Shown in pieces: positions 55,163-64,000 of a stretch of 64,000 bases of DNA. The DNA comes from Rivularia sp. T60_A2020_040. GTDB lineage: Bacteria; Cyanobacteriota; Cyanobacteriia; Cyanobacteriales; Nostocaceae. Below the pieces are notes generated by a model. That model did no database searches. It was given only the letters and a program-made list of their open reading frames with translations, and was not told the origin of the DNA. A program made the translations under genes and the position numbers. The stretch's first letter is position 1; every line of letters starts with the position of its first letter. The stretch spans positions 60,476 to 124,475 of the forward strand of contig JACYMD010000074.1 in NCBI GenBank assembly GCA_015272215.1. Direction: 5' to 3'.

Positions 55163-55831
55163 TTAACCATAAGCTTCCCAAGCTAAATCTATCAATGCAT
55201 CTAAAATTGCTGCTGCTACTGTTGCACCACCTTTGTGATTTTTGATTGTGATATAAGGTATAGATAATTCTCTTAAAATTTGCTTTTTCTCATCTATATC
55301 GATAAATTTCGGTGGTGTAGCAATAATTAAAACAGGTCGAATTTTCTCTGCTGCAATTAAATCAACTAAGCTTATTAAAGCTGTTGGTAATTGACCTACT
55401 ACAAATATTCCTTCTGGATAGCGGTTAGCTAAAGTTTCAATTCCCCAAGCTGCAAGAGTTTTTTCTTTCTGAGGAGGGGTTTGAACGGATGTTGCACAAT
55501 AAACTGGATTCGCAAAATTATTTTGTGCTTCTTTGGCAATCCCAGCTTGTACTGTTGTTGTATCTACTATAATACTGCTGCGCGACGCTAATGCTGCTGC
55601 TGCTGCTTGTAAGGAACGCTCGGAAAATTCGATTAAGGATTTGTACTCAAAATCACCTGTCGCGTAAATTACTCTTTTGATAATTTCGTACTCAGCTAGT
55701 AAAAAATGTCGATACTCCTTTGGGGATGATGGGCTTAAAATATCATGATTTGAGTGCATCAGAGCAAAAGCACCACCCATTTCTCGATCAATAATTGCTA
55801 AACTTTGAGCGTCCGTTATGTGCCATTCCAT
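55163..55831 (-). CDS. Precorrin-8X methylmutase-family protein (CobH/CbiC-like)
   Basis: 222 residues with the family outline: EWHITDAQSLAIIDREMGG, IIKRVIYATGDFEYKSLIEFSE, SSIIVDTTTVQAGI, EGIFVVGQLPTALISLVDLI, RPVLIIATPPKFIDIDEKKQ and NHKGGATVAAAILDALIDLA. CobH moves a methyl group from C-11 to C-12 in the corrin ring, with a conserved His in the RVIHxT motif as the catalytic acid. Here that position is Tyr (RVIYAT). No other cobalamin gene is adjacent. It is either a functional cyanobacterial variant or a degenerate paralogue. Confidence 0.85.
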   Translation of the reverse strand: MEWHITDAQSLAIIDREMGGAFALMHSNHDILSPSSPKEYRHFLLAEYEIIKRVIYATGDFEYKSLIEFSERSLQAAAAALASRSSIIVDTTTVQAGIAKEAQNNFANPVYCATSVQTPPQKEKTLAAWGIETLANRYPEGIFVVGQLPTALISLVDLIAAEKIRPVLIIATPPKFIDIDEKKQILRELSIPYITIKNHKGGATVAAAILDALIDLAWEAYG

Positions 55832-55852
55832 GGTTTAAGGTCAAAGATCAAA

Positions 55853-55935
55853 GGTCAAAGGTAACAGGCAACAGTCAACTGTCCACTGTCCACTGTCCAC
55901 TGTCAACTGTCAACTGTCAACTAATTCCTAACTCC
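55853..55935. repeat. Heptamer repeat tract between cobH-like and psb32-like genes
   Basis: AAAGGTCAAAGGT followed by at least seven CTGTCCA/CTGTCAA units, another occurrence of the genome-wide heptamer family. Confidence 0.85.
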
Positions 55936-55958
55936 GGTGGTACTAACTCCTAACTTAT

Positions 55959-56765
55959 TTAAGTTTCCGAAGCAGAAGAGCGATTCATAAAAGGGGATAA
56001 GTAAGCAACTAAAGCTCCAATGAGAAAGCCGGAGATATTGCGAACTAGAGGCAGCCACTCAGAGGTACGGGTAACAACAGGTCCGATTCCGAAGGCAATA
56101 AACAAAATTCCCCATAAAGGAGAGAATATTAATGCCCATTGCCAAGCAATAGGTTGTCCTTCGGTTCTTGGTTGAGCCGCAAATCCACAGATAATTCCAC
56201 CGATAACCGAAGTAATAAATGTGAGAATCCACTGCTCCCGTGGTAATCCCGGAACAACGTTACAACCACCTTTACGCAAACAATTTTCTACAGTTTGCAA
56301 AGCTTGAATAATTGCTTGGTCTTCACCTTTTTCTCTGACAAAATATAAGTTACCAAAACGGGTTTGTAATTCTATCCAAAAAGTCCGTGGCAGTAATTCG
56401 TACACATCATCACCAACCGCGAAACTGAGAATATTCCCACCGCGAGAATCGGCAACAAGTAAAATACTTCTATCGTTTAAACCCCAAAATTTAATTACCG
56501 CTCTACCCGGTGTTCTGTCATATTGAGTGAGTACTCGCAATTGCCAACCAGTTTCTGTTTCAAAGTCGTTAAGTTCTTCAACCAAATTCTGTTCTTGAAC
56601 AACATTCAGAGATTTCCCTAAGTCTACAACTGGTGTGACTTCCGCCGGTAGCAATTCCGGATTATCGTAAGCATAAGCAGCACTCGTATGTGTCGTCCAA
56701 ATCGAGCCAGCTAAAAATAATACTGTCAAAAAAGTAAAAAATCGTCGCCAAGAATTATTATGCAT
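55959..56765 (-). CDS. TPM-domain protein, Psb32-like
   Basis: 268 residues. A signal peptide (FFTFLTVLFLAGSIWTTHTSAAYAY) is followed by a TPM domain at about 40-185 (VTPVVDLGKSLNVVQEQNLV; ETGWQLRVLTQYDRTPGRAVI; SILLVADSRGGNILSFAVGD; FWIELQTRFGN). A conserved Cys pair (CLRKGGCNVVPG) and two or three C-terminal membrane helices complete it. Psb32/TLP18.3 proteins help photosystem II repair in the thylakoid. Domain order and membrane anchor fit, so the assignment is good but made by motif memory. Confidence 0.85.
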   Translation of the reverse strand: MHNNSWRRFFTFLTVLFLAGSIWTTHTSAAYAYDNPELLPAEVTPVVDLGKSLNVVQEQNLVEELNDFETETGWQLRVLTQYDRTPGRAVIKFWGLNDRSILLVADSRGGNILSFAVGDDVYELLPRTFWIELQTRFGNLYFVREKGEDQAIIQALQTVENCLRKGGCNVVPGLPREQWILTFITSVIGGIICGFAAQPRTEGQPIAWQWALIFSPLWGILFIAFGIGPVVTRTSEWLPLVRNISGFLIGALVAYLSPFMNRSSASET

Positions 56766-57489
56766 GGGTTTTTTATATAAATTTCAACACTGAAATTAAG
56801 CAAATTGTTTCAAAAGGTTAGAAAAAATATGATACTTCTTTACATTTTGTAACCTTATTCTAATTTATTTTACATTCTTCTAGGCATAATTTTTACTGAT
56901 CATGCAATAAAAGTCCTTGTAAAAACCACGAAATCGCCCCCGGAAGCTTGTAATAGCAACTTAGTGGACTTATTTACTACAGAATTTTGATTTCATATAA
57001 TTCTCAGTTAAGTAGGTCAGCGCGATAATTAAATCGGTGATTGAAACCCCCATGAATTGATGATGGAGATTCTTGGTTTACCCGAAGCGTGTCTTGACCA
57101 CGTGCTTTACGACTGCAAGTCTATAAAGACTAAGTAGGGCTTGCTGTTAAATCGCTGCCTACCAATTTCCCTTCTATTGAATTTTTCAATTTATTGCGAT
57201 CGCACAACAGAAAAAGTGAGTTAAATAAATCACTACCATAAGAACTACAAATAATTGTTTTTGACAAAGATAGCTGGAAATAGTATTTACTAGAACTTAT
57301 GCGCCATATGGGATTTAATTAAATCTGATTAAATCGGTTAGGTCAGATAGGGTGGTCACAAACTTGTTATCAAGTCAAGTGAGACAAATACAAATATTCA
57401 GATTCAATGGAATTTTTGCAATTAGCAAACTATTGAATCAATATTGATAATTTAATTTTCAAATCATAATTGTGAGGAGTTTAGTTTAA
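56766..57489. other. Intergenic region upstream of the porin gene
   Basis: 724 bases without a convincing gene. A G/C-richer island at about 57040-57180 (ATGGAGATTCTTGG, ACCACGTGCTTTACGAC, TAGGGCTTGCTGTTAAATCG) stands out from AT-rich surroundings and could encode a leader or small RNA, but I cannot fold it into a known class. A HIP1-like GCGATCGC site lies near 57197. A GTGAGGAGT ribosome site precedes the porin start. Confidence 0.45.
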
Positions 57490-59331
57490 ATGAAACTAAA
57501 TCTACTAGTTTCCGCTGGTGGGACAAATCTGTTGTGCTTAATTGCCATATTCTTGCCGATGAAAGCATTCGCTGGAGAAAAAATCAGCAACAGCCAAGCA
57601 ATAAATAGCACTGAAAATTTACTAGAAAAAGAAATATTATTCCAGGGAAATTTTGCATCCGGCAAACTAAACCAACTAGAGCAAAACCCGAATCTAACTG
57701 CTGAGATTCCTCAAATCCAACAAAATTCAACATCTGCCGAGCAAGTAACATCGGTTTCTCAACTATCCGACGTACAACCGACAGATTGGGCTTTTCAAGC
57801 GTTGCAATCCCTTGTAGAAAGATATGGTTGTATTGCGGGATATCCCAATGGCAGCTATCGCGGTAATCGGGCAATGACTAGGTATGAATTTGCGGCGGGA
57901 TTGAATGCTTGTTTGGATAGAGTTAACGAACTGATTGCCACAGCCACAGCAAATATTGTAAATAAAGAAGATTTAGCTACTTTACAGCGTTTGCAACAAG
58001 AGTTCAGTGCAGAATTAGCAACCTTGCGGGGACGTGTAGACACCCTAGAAGCTCGCGCTGCCGAATTAGAAGCTTCGCAATTTTCCACAACCACCAAACT
58101 CCAAGGAGAGGTAATTTTTGCTGCCATTGGTGCAACTGGTGGCGCTCCAGGTACAAATGACCCTAATATTATCCTGACGAATCGGGTACGATTGAATCTG
58201 AATACCAGCTTTACTGGCAAAGACTTATTAATTACTGGTTTGCAAGCCCAGAATTTCCTGGGTGGTGTGGATGGTAGCGGCAGCCTACAGCAGGAACTGG
58301 GATTAACAGCACCATCCGTAAACTTAGCCGCAAGTAGCGCTCGCACAGGTATTGAACCGCAATTTCCTGGTTTTAGTCCCAAAGATTTATCTTCTAGGGG
58401 TGCTAACGATGTGGAACTATACAAGCTTCTATACATCTTCCCTGTAGCCGATAAATTAACTGTATTTGCTGGAACTGCTGCGGAAGTTTCGGATGCTTTC
58501 CCAGCGATTACTCCCTTTGCCGGAGAAGGAACTGAGGCAATTTCTCGTTTTGCTGGCTTAAATCCGGTACTGCGGGTTTCTGGGGGTACTTCCGGAACAG
58601 GCTTAGCATCAGCAGCAGGTTTTATCTTTACTCCATCCAAAAGCTTTGATTTTCGGGCTCTCTACGGTAGCGTCAATGCCAATATTCCCAGTACTGCACC
58701 CGATATTCTTCCCGGAGTTTCTGGTACACCTTTAGGTTCAGGGTTGTTTGGTGGTAGTACCGTTGCAGCAGCCCAATTGACATTTAAACCTAGTAAATCC
58801 ATCGATATTGGTTTGAACTATGCCAATAGCTACCACGAAATCAATATTTTGGGTACGGGATTGATTAGTAATGATACCAATGCTTTAGGTTTAGCAAATG
58901 GAAATTTGGGAATTCCAGTGAAACTCAACTCCGTTGGTGGTACGCTCAATTGGCGTTTTTCTCCGAATATAGCCTTATCGGGTTACGGTGCGGCAATTTT
59001 CGTTGATGATTCTTCCAGTCGGGTGGACGCGAACACTACCTTCACTAGTTGGATGGTAGGCTTACACTTCCGGGATATCATCAAAAAAGGCAATACCGCC
59101 GGGATACTTTTCGGTCAACCTTTATACCGTGTAGAAGCCAGTGGTGATGCGAATTTAGCTGCTGTGGGTGTCGATCGCACTACTCCCTACCATTTGGAAG
59201 CTTATTACAAATTTCAGGTCAACGATAATATCAGCGTTACCCCTGGTGCATTTGTGTTATTTAATCCAGAAGGAGATAGTCGTAACGATACAACAACAGT
59301 AGGTTTGTTGCGGACAACTTTTACTTTTTAG
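57490..59331 (+). CDS. Iron-uptake-type porin (SLH domain plus OprB-like barrel)
   Basis: 613 residues. The signal peptide ends at MKAFA-GEK. An SLH domain lies at about 93-155 (SQLSDVQPTDWAFQALQSLV; GYPNGSYRGNRAMTRYEFAAG), followed by a coiled coil (LQRLQQEFSAELATLRGRVDTLEARAAELEA in parts) and a beta-barrel ending in VGLLRTTFTF with the terminal Phe typical of outer-membrane proteins. The family forms the major outer-membrane channels of cyanobacteria; some members have been linked to iron uptake. Anchoring to peptidoglycan is through the SLH domain. Monocistronic, with a strong hairpin behind it. Confidence 0.93.
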   Translation: MKLNLLVSAGGTNLLCLIAIFLPMKAFAGEKISNSQAINSTENLLEKEILFQGNFASGKLNQLEQNPNLTAEIPQIQQNSTSAEQVTSVSQLSDVQPTDWAFQALQSLVERYGCIAGYPNGSYRGNRAMTRYEFAAGLNACLDRVNELIATATANIVNKEDLATLQRLQQEFSAELATLRGRVDTLEARAAELEASQFSTTTKLQGEVIFAAIGATGGAPGTNDPNIILTNRVRLNLNTSFTGKDLLITGLQAQNFLGGVDGSGSLQQELGLTAPSVNLAASSARTGIEPQFPGFSPKDLSSRGANDVELYKLLYIFPVADKLTVFAGTAAEVSDAFPAITPFAGEGTEAISRFAGLNPVLRVSGGTSGTGLASAAGFIFTPSKSFDFRALYGSVNANIPSTAPDILPGVSGTPLGSGLFGGSTVAAAQLTFKPSKSIDIGLNYANSYHEINILGTGLISNDTNALGLANGNLGIPVKLNSVGGTLNWRFSPNIALSGYGAAIFVDDSSSRVDANTTFTSWMVGLHFRDIIKKGNTAGILFGQPLYRVEASGDANLAAVGVDRTTPYHLEAYYKFQVNDNISVTPGAFVLFNPEGDSRNDTTTVGLLRTTFTF

Positions 59332-59362
59332 TTGAAGTCTACTTCCCGATTACTCGTAAACT

Positions 59363-59390
59363 TTGCCACGGGGATACTCCCCGGTGGCAA
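59363..59390 (+). terminator. Hairpin between the porin and ClC genes
   Basis: TTGCCAC-GGGG / CCCCGG-TGGCAA with a short loop and one bulged base, between convergent genes. The stem is strong but the T-tract is weak, so terminator function is likely but not certain. Confidence 0.6.
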
Positions 59391-59413
59391 GATTTACGTA
59401 AAATACCTTTTGC

Positions 59414-62062
59414 TCAGAATTGTTCACTGTTCATTCCCCGAACTAAAATCACGGTACAATCAACGCCATATACAATTGCTTCAGGAATATTACCTTTGAT
59501 GGCTTGCTGTAACATTCCTTCGCGGGAAGCACCTAGAAGGATTAGATCGGACTGATCAGTTTTGGCTAAGTTAATTATTCCCTGGGCGATTGAATCTGCT
59601 TTGATAGGAATAGCCTTTACTTCATTAGATAATTTATACGTATCAACAAGCTGGTGTCTAGCATCATGCAAAATTTTGGTATCCAATTCAATCGTAGATA
59701 AAGGAAAAACTTGTGTGAGCAGCACTTTTAATTTCTGATTGGAAGCAACTAAAGCAGGCAATAATTTCAGGGCTATTTTTGAATTTGGACCACCAGCCAT
59801 TGGTACTAAACAACGTTTAAAAGTATTTGATTTGAAAGAAATATTCTCTAATTTTGCATTTAGATTTTTTGCTAATTTGACTAATATTACCTCGCAACTG
59901 GCTTGACGAATTATCGTATCTACAACGTTACCAAAAATCCGACCAGGGGTAGAAGTACCACCTTTCCAGCCCATCAAAACTGTATTTATATTTCTATCTC
60001 TAATAGTTTCTAAAGTTGCGTTTGCGACGTTATGAGCAACTCTAATTTGAGTATGTACGGAAATTTTCCATTTTTTACCAACTATTTCCGCAGATAATAA
60101 TAACTTGCGACTTTGTGCAGTTTGAACGGGAGTTTCTGCTGGATTATTATGAGGAGAAATGATAATTACTTGCAAACATTCAACTTCGTAGGAGTTATAT
60201 TGAGCAATTTGGGCTGCTATATCTAATAATGTATCTGCGGTTTCGGGATTTGCGATTAAAACTAATAATCTCCCTCGCCCAATACTCGGTGACTGAGTTT
60301 GATAAACGACGTAGGAAGGTTTAATTTTCGGTTGGTTGGGAGTGACTTTACAATTGAGATAGTTTGCTTCGGCTCGAATTATATCTCCCCGACTAATTAT
60401 TCCTACGAGTCTTCGTCCTTCTAAAACTGGTAAACGACTAATTTGATGTCGGTCTAGTAGATATAATACATTACTTAAGGTATGTTTGGGCGTTATTGTT
60501 ACCGGATGCGATGTCATGATTTCTCTTACAGGTGCATCTCTAGATAACTTTCCTTCCCGTATTTTCATTAAATCGCTTTGAGTGACAATTCCGACTAATT
60601 TACCGTTTTCTAGGATAGGAAAACCGCGTTGGGTAGAATTAGAAAAAGCCTGTATTGCTTCATCTACAGTCATTTCTTCTTGCAGAGTTTCCACCTGACG
60701 CTGCATCACTTCTTGTGCAGTTAATTGAATTAATCTGGCATTAATAGGCACTTCTGTATCAATATCAATGCCATTTAATTGTAAAAGCTTGGTATATAGG
60801 GAGCCTGGGGTTAATTTATCCGCAACTAAATAAGATGTTACAGAACCAATCATTAATGGTAATACTAAATTAAAATCTGTAGTTATCTCAAAAATAATCA
60901 TAATTGCGGTAATTGGCACTTTGGAAACCGCGCTAAAAAATGCTCCCATTCCCACTAAAGCGTAGGTATTAGGGGAACTCAAACCCAAAATGTTAAATTC
61001 AGCAACACCAACCAAATATCCCAAGCAAGAACCTAAAATTAGACTGGGAGCGAATAACCCTCCCGGCGCTCCCGAACCAAATGCGACTAATGTTAGAATA
61101 AATTCCGCCACAAATACTAACATTACTTTATAAACACTTGGCTGACCAGCGATAATAAATTCTCGTAATCCAGTATTATTGCGAAATAATTCCGGTAACA
61201 TCGCGATCGCAATACCAGAAATCAAGCCAGCTAAAGCTATTCTTAAGGGTAAACCTACAGGTAATTTCCGATAATAACTAAGACTTAAAAGTAAACCTTT
61301 TCGGAATAATGCAGCCAGTAAACCGGCTGAAATTCCTAAAAACAGGTAAAAAGGAAGTTCTGTAATGATAAAACTACTTTTGGAATCGATTAATTCCAGA
61401 TTGAGTTGTAAACTTCTACCACCTAATAACCGCGAAACTACGCCACCAATAAATGAAGCGATAATCGCAGTTCCTAAAGTCAATCCCGATAAATCCTGGA
61501 GTAATTCTTCGACAACAAACAATATCCCCGTAATTGGAGCATTGAAAGCCGCAGCTAATCCCGCACCCGCACCGGCAGCTATCATTTGTCTGCGATGATC
61601 AGGAGAAGTAGGAAATACACGACTCATTCCCGCTGCTAAAGCTGCACCTACATGAACTGTCGGTCCTTGTCTTCCTAAAGTCATGCCTGAGCCTAATGTA
61701 AGAATAGCACTAATCAACTTGACAGCTGCTACTCGCCAACTTAATCTGATCGGAATATTAGCTAAAGAAGCTTTTACTTGAGGAACACCGCTACCACTTG
61801 CTTCTGGTGCAAATCTCTCGACTAAAAACCCAGTCAAAAAACCGAAGCTAACACCAATTAACGGTAAAGCTAAAAACGCTGGTATTGCGTAGGAAGTACT
61901 AACTCGAAAGGTTCCCAACCATCCCGAACTAAATCTAAGAAATACTGCGGATAAAGCCGCAACAACTCCAATAATACAAGCTTCTGCAATTGCTAAACCT
62001 CTTCTTGGCTGCCAAAAATCGCGAAAGTACTTATTAACAAATAGATTGCGATATTGCGGCAT
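59414..62062 (-). CDS. ClC-family chloride transporter/channel with CBS pair and two Usp domains
   Basis: 882 residues. The ClC membrane domain spans about 15-440, with selectivity motifs GSGVPQ, LGRQGPTVHVGAAL and GSGAPGGLFAPSL. A CBS pair lies at about 450-570 (AQEVMQRQVETLQEEMTVDEA; VREIMTSHPVTITPKHTLS), and two universal-stress-protein domains at about 595-735 and 745-880 (GSVNP-type loops replaced by VLMGWKGGTSTPGRIFGNV and ILLGASREGMLQQ). The residue equal to the gating Glu of GREGP is Gln, which in studied ClCs uncouples or opens the gate. It may therefore be channel-like and regulated by nucleotides through CBS/Usp. Confidence 0.92.
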   Translation of the reverse strand: MPQYRNLFVNKYFRDFWQPRRGLAIAEACIIGVVAALSAVFLRFSSGWLGTFRVSTSYAIPAFLALPLIGVSFGFLTGFLVERFAPEASGSGVPQVKASLANIPIRLSWRVAAVKLISAILTLGSGMTLGRQGPTVHVGAALAAGMSRVFPTSPDHRRQMIAAGAGAGLAAAFNAPITGILFVVEELLQDLSGLTLGTAIIASFIGGVVSRLLGGRSLQLNLELIDSKSSFIITELPFYLFLGISAGLLAALFRKGLLLSLSYYRKLPVGLPLRIALAGLISGIAIAMLPELFRNNTGLREFIIAGQPSVYKVMLVFVAEFILTLVAFGSGAPGGLFAPSLILGSCLGYLVGVAEFNILGLSSPNTYALVGMGAFFSAVSKVPITAIMIIFEITTDFNLVLPLMIGSVTSYLVADKLTPGSLYTKLLQLNGIDIDTEVPINARLIQLTAQEVMQRQVETLQEEMTVDEAIQAFSNSTQRGFPILENGKLVGIVTQSDLMKIREGKLSRDAPVREIMTSHPVTITPKHTLSNVLYLLDRHQISRLPVLEGRRLVGIISRGDIIRAEANYLNCKVTPNQPKIKPSYVVYQTQSPSIGRGRLLVLIANPETADTLLDIAAQIAQYNSYEVECLQVIIISPHNNPAETPVQTAQSRKLLLSAEIVGKKWKISVHTQIRVAHNVANATLETIRDRNINTVLMGWKGGTSTPGRIFGNVVDTIIRQASCEVILVKLAKNLNAKLENISFKSNTFKRCLVPMAGGPNSKIALKLLPALVASNQKLKVLLTQVFPLSTIELDTKILHDARHQLVDTYKLSNEVKAIPIKADSIAQGIINLAKTDQSDLILLGASREGMLQQAIKGNIPEAIVYGVDCTVILVRGMNSEQF

Positions 62063-62130
62063 AATTAATTAGTAATGGGGAATTGGTAATGGGTAATTGG
62101 TAATTAAATCTGTGAAATTCGTGAAATTAT

Positions 62131-62235
62131 CGCGGTTTTCACTTGGGTGCAATACAAATTTTACCTCACCCCGCCCTCTTAACCCCTCTCCTTAGCAAGG
62201 AGAGGGGAAGGGGGTGAGGTTTTAGTGTATTGGAC
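62131..62235. repeat. MITE-like paired hairpin repeat, copy B
   Basis: Same ends and stems as 55044-55151 (CGCGGTTTTCACTTGGGTG ... GTGTATTGGAC); the inner loop differs (CTCTCCTTAGCAAGGAGAG). Found just upstream of the ClC gene. The rest of the gap to 62470 shows nothing recognisable. Confidence 0.85.
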
Positions 62236-62470
62236 TCAGTTGAAATTTGCTATATTTGAATCCGCGAACAGTACTTCTGCTATACATTAATAAATGAAGC
62301 TCAAGCAAAAAATTCATTGATGAAAAGTAATAATCTCAGTAAAGATATTGTAATTGTAAATAAAAATAGTTACTCAATAACTACTTGATTAATAATTAAT
62401 AATTTATAACTTGACCTGTTACCAAAATATATTAATAGTTGCGTAGCTTAATGAGTATAAAACAAACAGA

Positions 62471-63769
62471 TTACGAATTATTTTTTCCAGTGCTAGATAA
62501 TCCATCAACTATCAAAGATGAAGTATAACAAGAGCCATTCCAGTCAGCATCACCACCAAGTTTAACTAACTGTTTTAAAGCCGTATAAATATTGCCGGAT
62601 ACCATCGTATCTTTAATGCGTCCGGTGACTTGACCATTTTCCACAAGATAACCCAAATCGATGTTAATCGAAAAATCCCCAGAAATGCCACCACTATCAC
62701 CGAGTATCTGATCAACAATCAAACCGTTGTCCATTTCTTCAATCAATTCTAGTAAACTGCCATTTCCCGGTTTAATCAAAAAATTAAATAATCCCGGAGT
62801 CGGGTAACTACTTAAACTAGGGCGAAATCCGTTACCTGTAGTTGCAATTCCTAACTGATTTCCGGTAACGCGATCGCAATAAAAATTTTGCAATATACCG
62901 TCTTGAATAAAAATTAAACTTTTAGTGGGGGTACCTTCATCATCAAAAGGACAACTGTAAGGGCCAGCATCGGGTTCTTGATAAATGGTAAGTGAAGATG
63001 AAACCACTGGTTTACCAATACGTTCAGCCCAAGGAGAAGCACCTTCTAACACCAGTTTACCGTTGAGTGCAGATTGTAGAGTACTCCAAAGCATATCAGC
63101 AGCCTTAGAGGTAAATAAAACCGGGGTACGATTGTTTGGTGCAGCTACATTTGATTGCGCCCAATTCAACCGTTGTAAAATTTGTTGCGCTACCGTTTCA
63201 GGGTTGAGTTTTCCTCGTTCAGTTTGTCCATCAGCAACACTTAAAAAATCATCACCTCGTACCCATTCTGCGGAAATATAGCAACTGAGGGTAGTATCTG
63301 TATAGTGAGCATCCAAACCTTGAGTATTCATCAATCGAGTAGTTTCGACATCGCATTCCCAATCACCATTACAAATCACATCCGGATAGACATCACGAAT
63401 TAAAGCAATAGTTTGCTTACCCCACTCCACCAAAGTTTCTGCTGGAACATTTTCACCCAAATCCGGATAAACGACTTGAGAATTGCTAGTTAACTCCACC
63501 TTTTCGGGCTGATTTAACTTACTTAAAGCAATCGCACGTTCAACCATCGTCTTGGCTTCCACAGGACCATTTGCCACCGTTAATCCCGGACGACCTTCAT
63601 ACCATAATCGTAATGCAGTACCCGTACTTTGATTGCTCTCAAGTTGCTTGAGACGGTTTGCTTCAAAAAACACCGGCTTAGATAGCGAGCGCGATTGATA
63701 AACCTCAGCAGCAGTGGCACCAGACTTCATCGCGACTTCCAACAACTCTTCGGTCAAGTCATTAGTCAT
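62471..63769 (-). CDS. TldD/PmbA family protein (TldE/PmbA type)
   Basis: 432 residues. Family features: the N-terminal EELLEVAMKSGATAAEVYQSRSLSK, LKQLESNQSTGTALRLWYEGRPGLTV, SALNGKLVLEGASPWAERIGKPV, FDDEGTPTKSLIFIQDGILQNFYCD, and the C-terminal GDFSINIDLGYLVENGQVTGRIKDTMVSGNIY. It lacks the HExxxH zinc motif of TldD, which marks it as the TldE/PmbA subunit of a heterodimeric peptidase that acts on unfolded or modified peptides. The TldD partner is not inside the window. Confidence 0.88.
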   Translation of the reverse strand: MTNDLTEELLEVAMKSGATAAEVYQSRSLSKPVFFEANRLKQLESNQSTGTALRLWYEGRPGLTVANGPVEAKTMVERAIALSKLNQPEKVELTSNSQVVYPDLGENVPAETLVEWGKQTIALIRDVYPDVICNGDWECDVETTRLMNTQGLDAHYTDTTLSCYISAEWVRGDDFLSVADGQTERGKLNPETVAQQILQRLNWAQSNVAAPNNRTPVLFTSKAADMLWSTLQSALNGKLVLEGASPWAERIGKPVVSSSLTIYQEPDAGPYSCPFDDEGTPTKSLIFIQDGILQNFYCDRVTGNQLGIATTGNGFRPSLSSYPTPGLFNFLIKPGNGSLLELIEEMDNGLIVDQILGDSGGISGDFSINIDLGYLVENGQVTGRIKDTMVSGNIYTALKQLVKLGGDADWNGSCYTSSLIVDGLSSTGKNNS

Positions 63770-63869
63770 TAGTTATTAGTTGCTAGTTATTAGTTGTTAG
63801 ACAATAGGCAATATAATTCTTAACGGGTCAAAGGTCAAAGGATTTTAGATTTTGGATTTGGGATTTTGG

Positions 63870-64000
63870 ATTGGGAGTTAGGAGTTAGGAGTTAGGAGTT
63901 AGGAGTGAGGAGTGAGGAGTTAGGAGTTAGGAGTTAGGAGTTAGGACTGTCAACTGTCAACTGTCAACTGTCCACTGTCAACTGTCAACTGTCAACTGTC
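63870..64000. repeat. Heptamer tandem repeats (GGAGTTA)n and (CTGTCAA)n
   Basis: About ten copies of GGAGTTA (with a few GGAGTGA) to 63946, followed by CTGTCAA/CTGTCCA copies to the window end. The second is the same heptamer as at 465-509. Noncoding. Confidence 0.9.

Noticed and set aside
57040..57180. A riboswitch or 6S-like RNA upstream of the porin
   Set aside because: The island is compositionally different, but I could not match it to a known consensus or draw a convincing fold.
57855..58640. 261-residue minus-strand frame within the porin gene
   Set aside because: Antisense shadow of the porin, which has a signal peptide, SLH domain and barrel-type terminus.

Overview
The window comes from a filamentous, probably Nostocales, cyanobacterium. 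The host genes include a Psb32-like TPM protein, an SLH/OprB porin, a CobH-type enzyme, Uma2 proteins, giant Ser/Thr kinase-ATPase-GAF-histidine kinase hybrids and a C39-like ABC transporter with an N-terminal cNMP-like domain. HIP1 octamers (GCGATCGC) and many short intergenic repeats (heptamer tracts, GTAGAGACG hairpins, paired hairpin elements) fit the same assignment. The genus cannot be fixed from the window alone.

Layout. 1-9.2 kb: the tail of an HlyD-type adaptor, a DUF389 membrane protein and three large leaderless proteases (two S8 subtilases and a calpain-like C2 protease with PPC and Ig-like repeats). 10-14.3 kb: a DUF92 protein, then a parvulin-type isomerase overlapping a peptidase-domain ABC exporter, which looks like a type I secretion pair. 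14.4-17.1 kb: Uma2, mazG, a DUF2227 protein, a 54-bp tandem repeat and tRNA-Val(TAC). 17.3-27.3 kb: two tandem giant hybrid kinases, the second broken by an out-of-frame internal deletion. 27.6-40 kb: a DUF938 methyltransferase, a tRNA-Ala remnant, trhO, an O-methyltransferase, an orphan cellulose-synthase-like GT2 enzyme, a frameshifted DM13 lipoprotein, a DUF4079 protein, a sensor kinase, acs, a DUF4365 protein and a TPR protein.

40.5-54.8 kb is the most unusual region. An integrated element of about 14.27 kb sits inside a marR-family gene. Joining the two flanks at a shared TACTAG core restores a 158-codon MarR reading frame exactly. The element encodes a tyrosine recombinase with Tyr in place of the usual box II His, a P-loop replication-type ATPase, a PD-(D/E)XK-like nuclease and about 17 genes of unknown function. 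At least two of these share a beta-rich domain of the kind found in phage virion proteins. It also carries six copies of a ~55-bp palindromic repeat built from three 11-bp units in varying orientation, and paired direct repeats near both ends that look like recombinase arm sites. I see no HK97-type capsid, portal, terminase or tail gene. It is a good candidate for an undescribed integrative virus, satellite or interruption element that switches a regulator off, possibly reversibly.

54.8-64 kb returns to host genes: the 5' half of marR, cobH-like, psb32-like, an iron-uptake-type porin, a ClC-CBS-Usp chloride transporter with Gln at the gating Glu position, and a PmbA/TldE-family protein. All functions are read from sequence motifs and remembered families; no database search was made.
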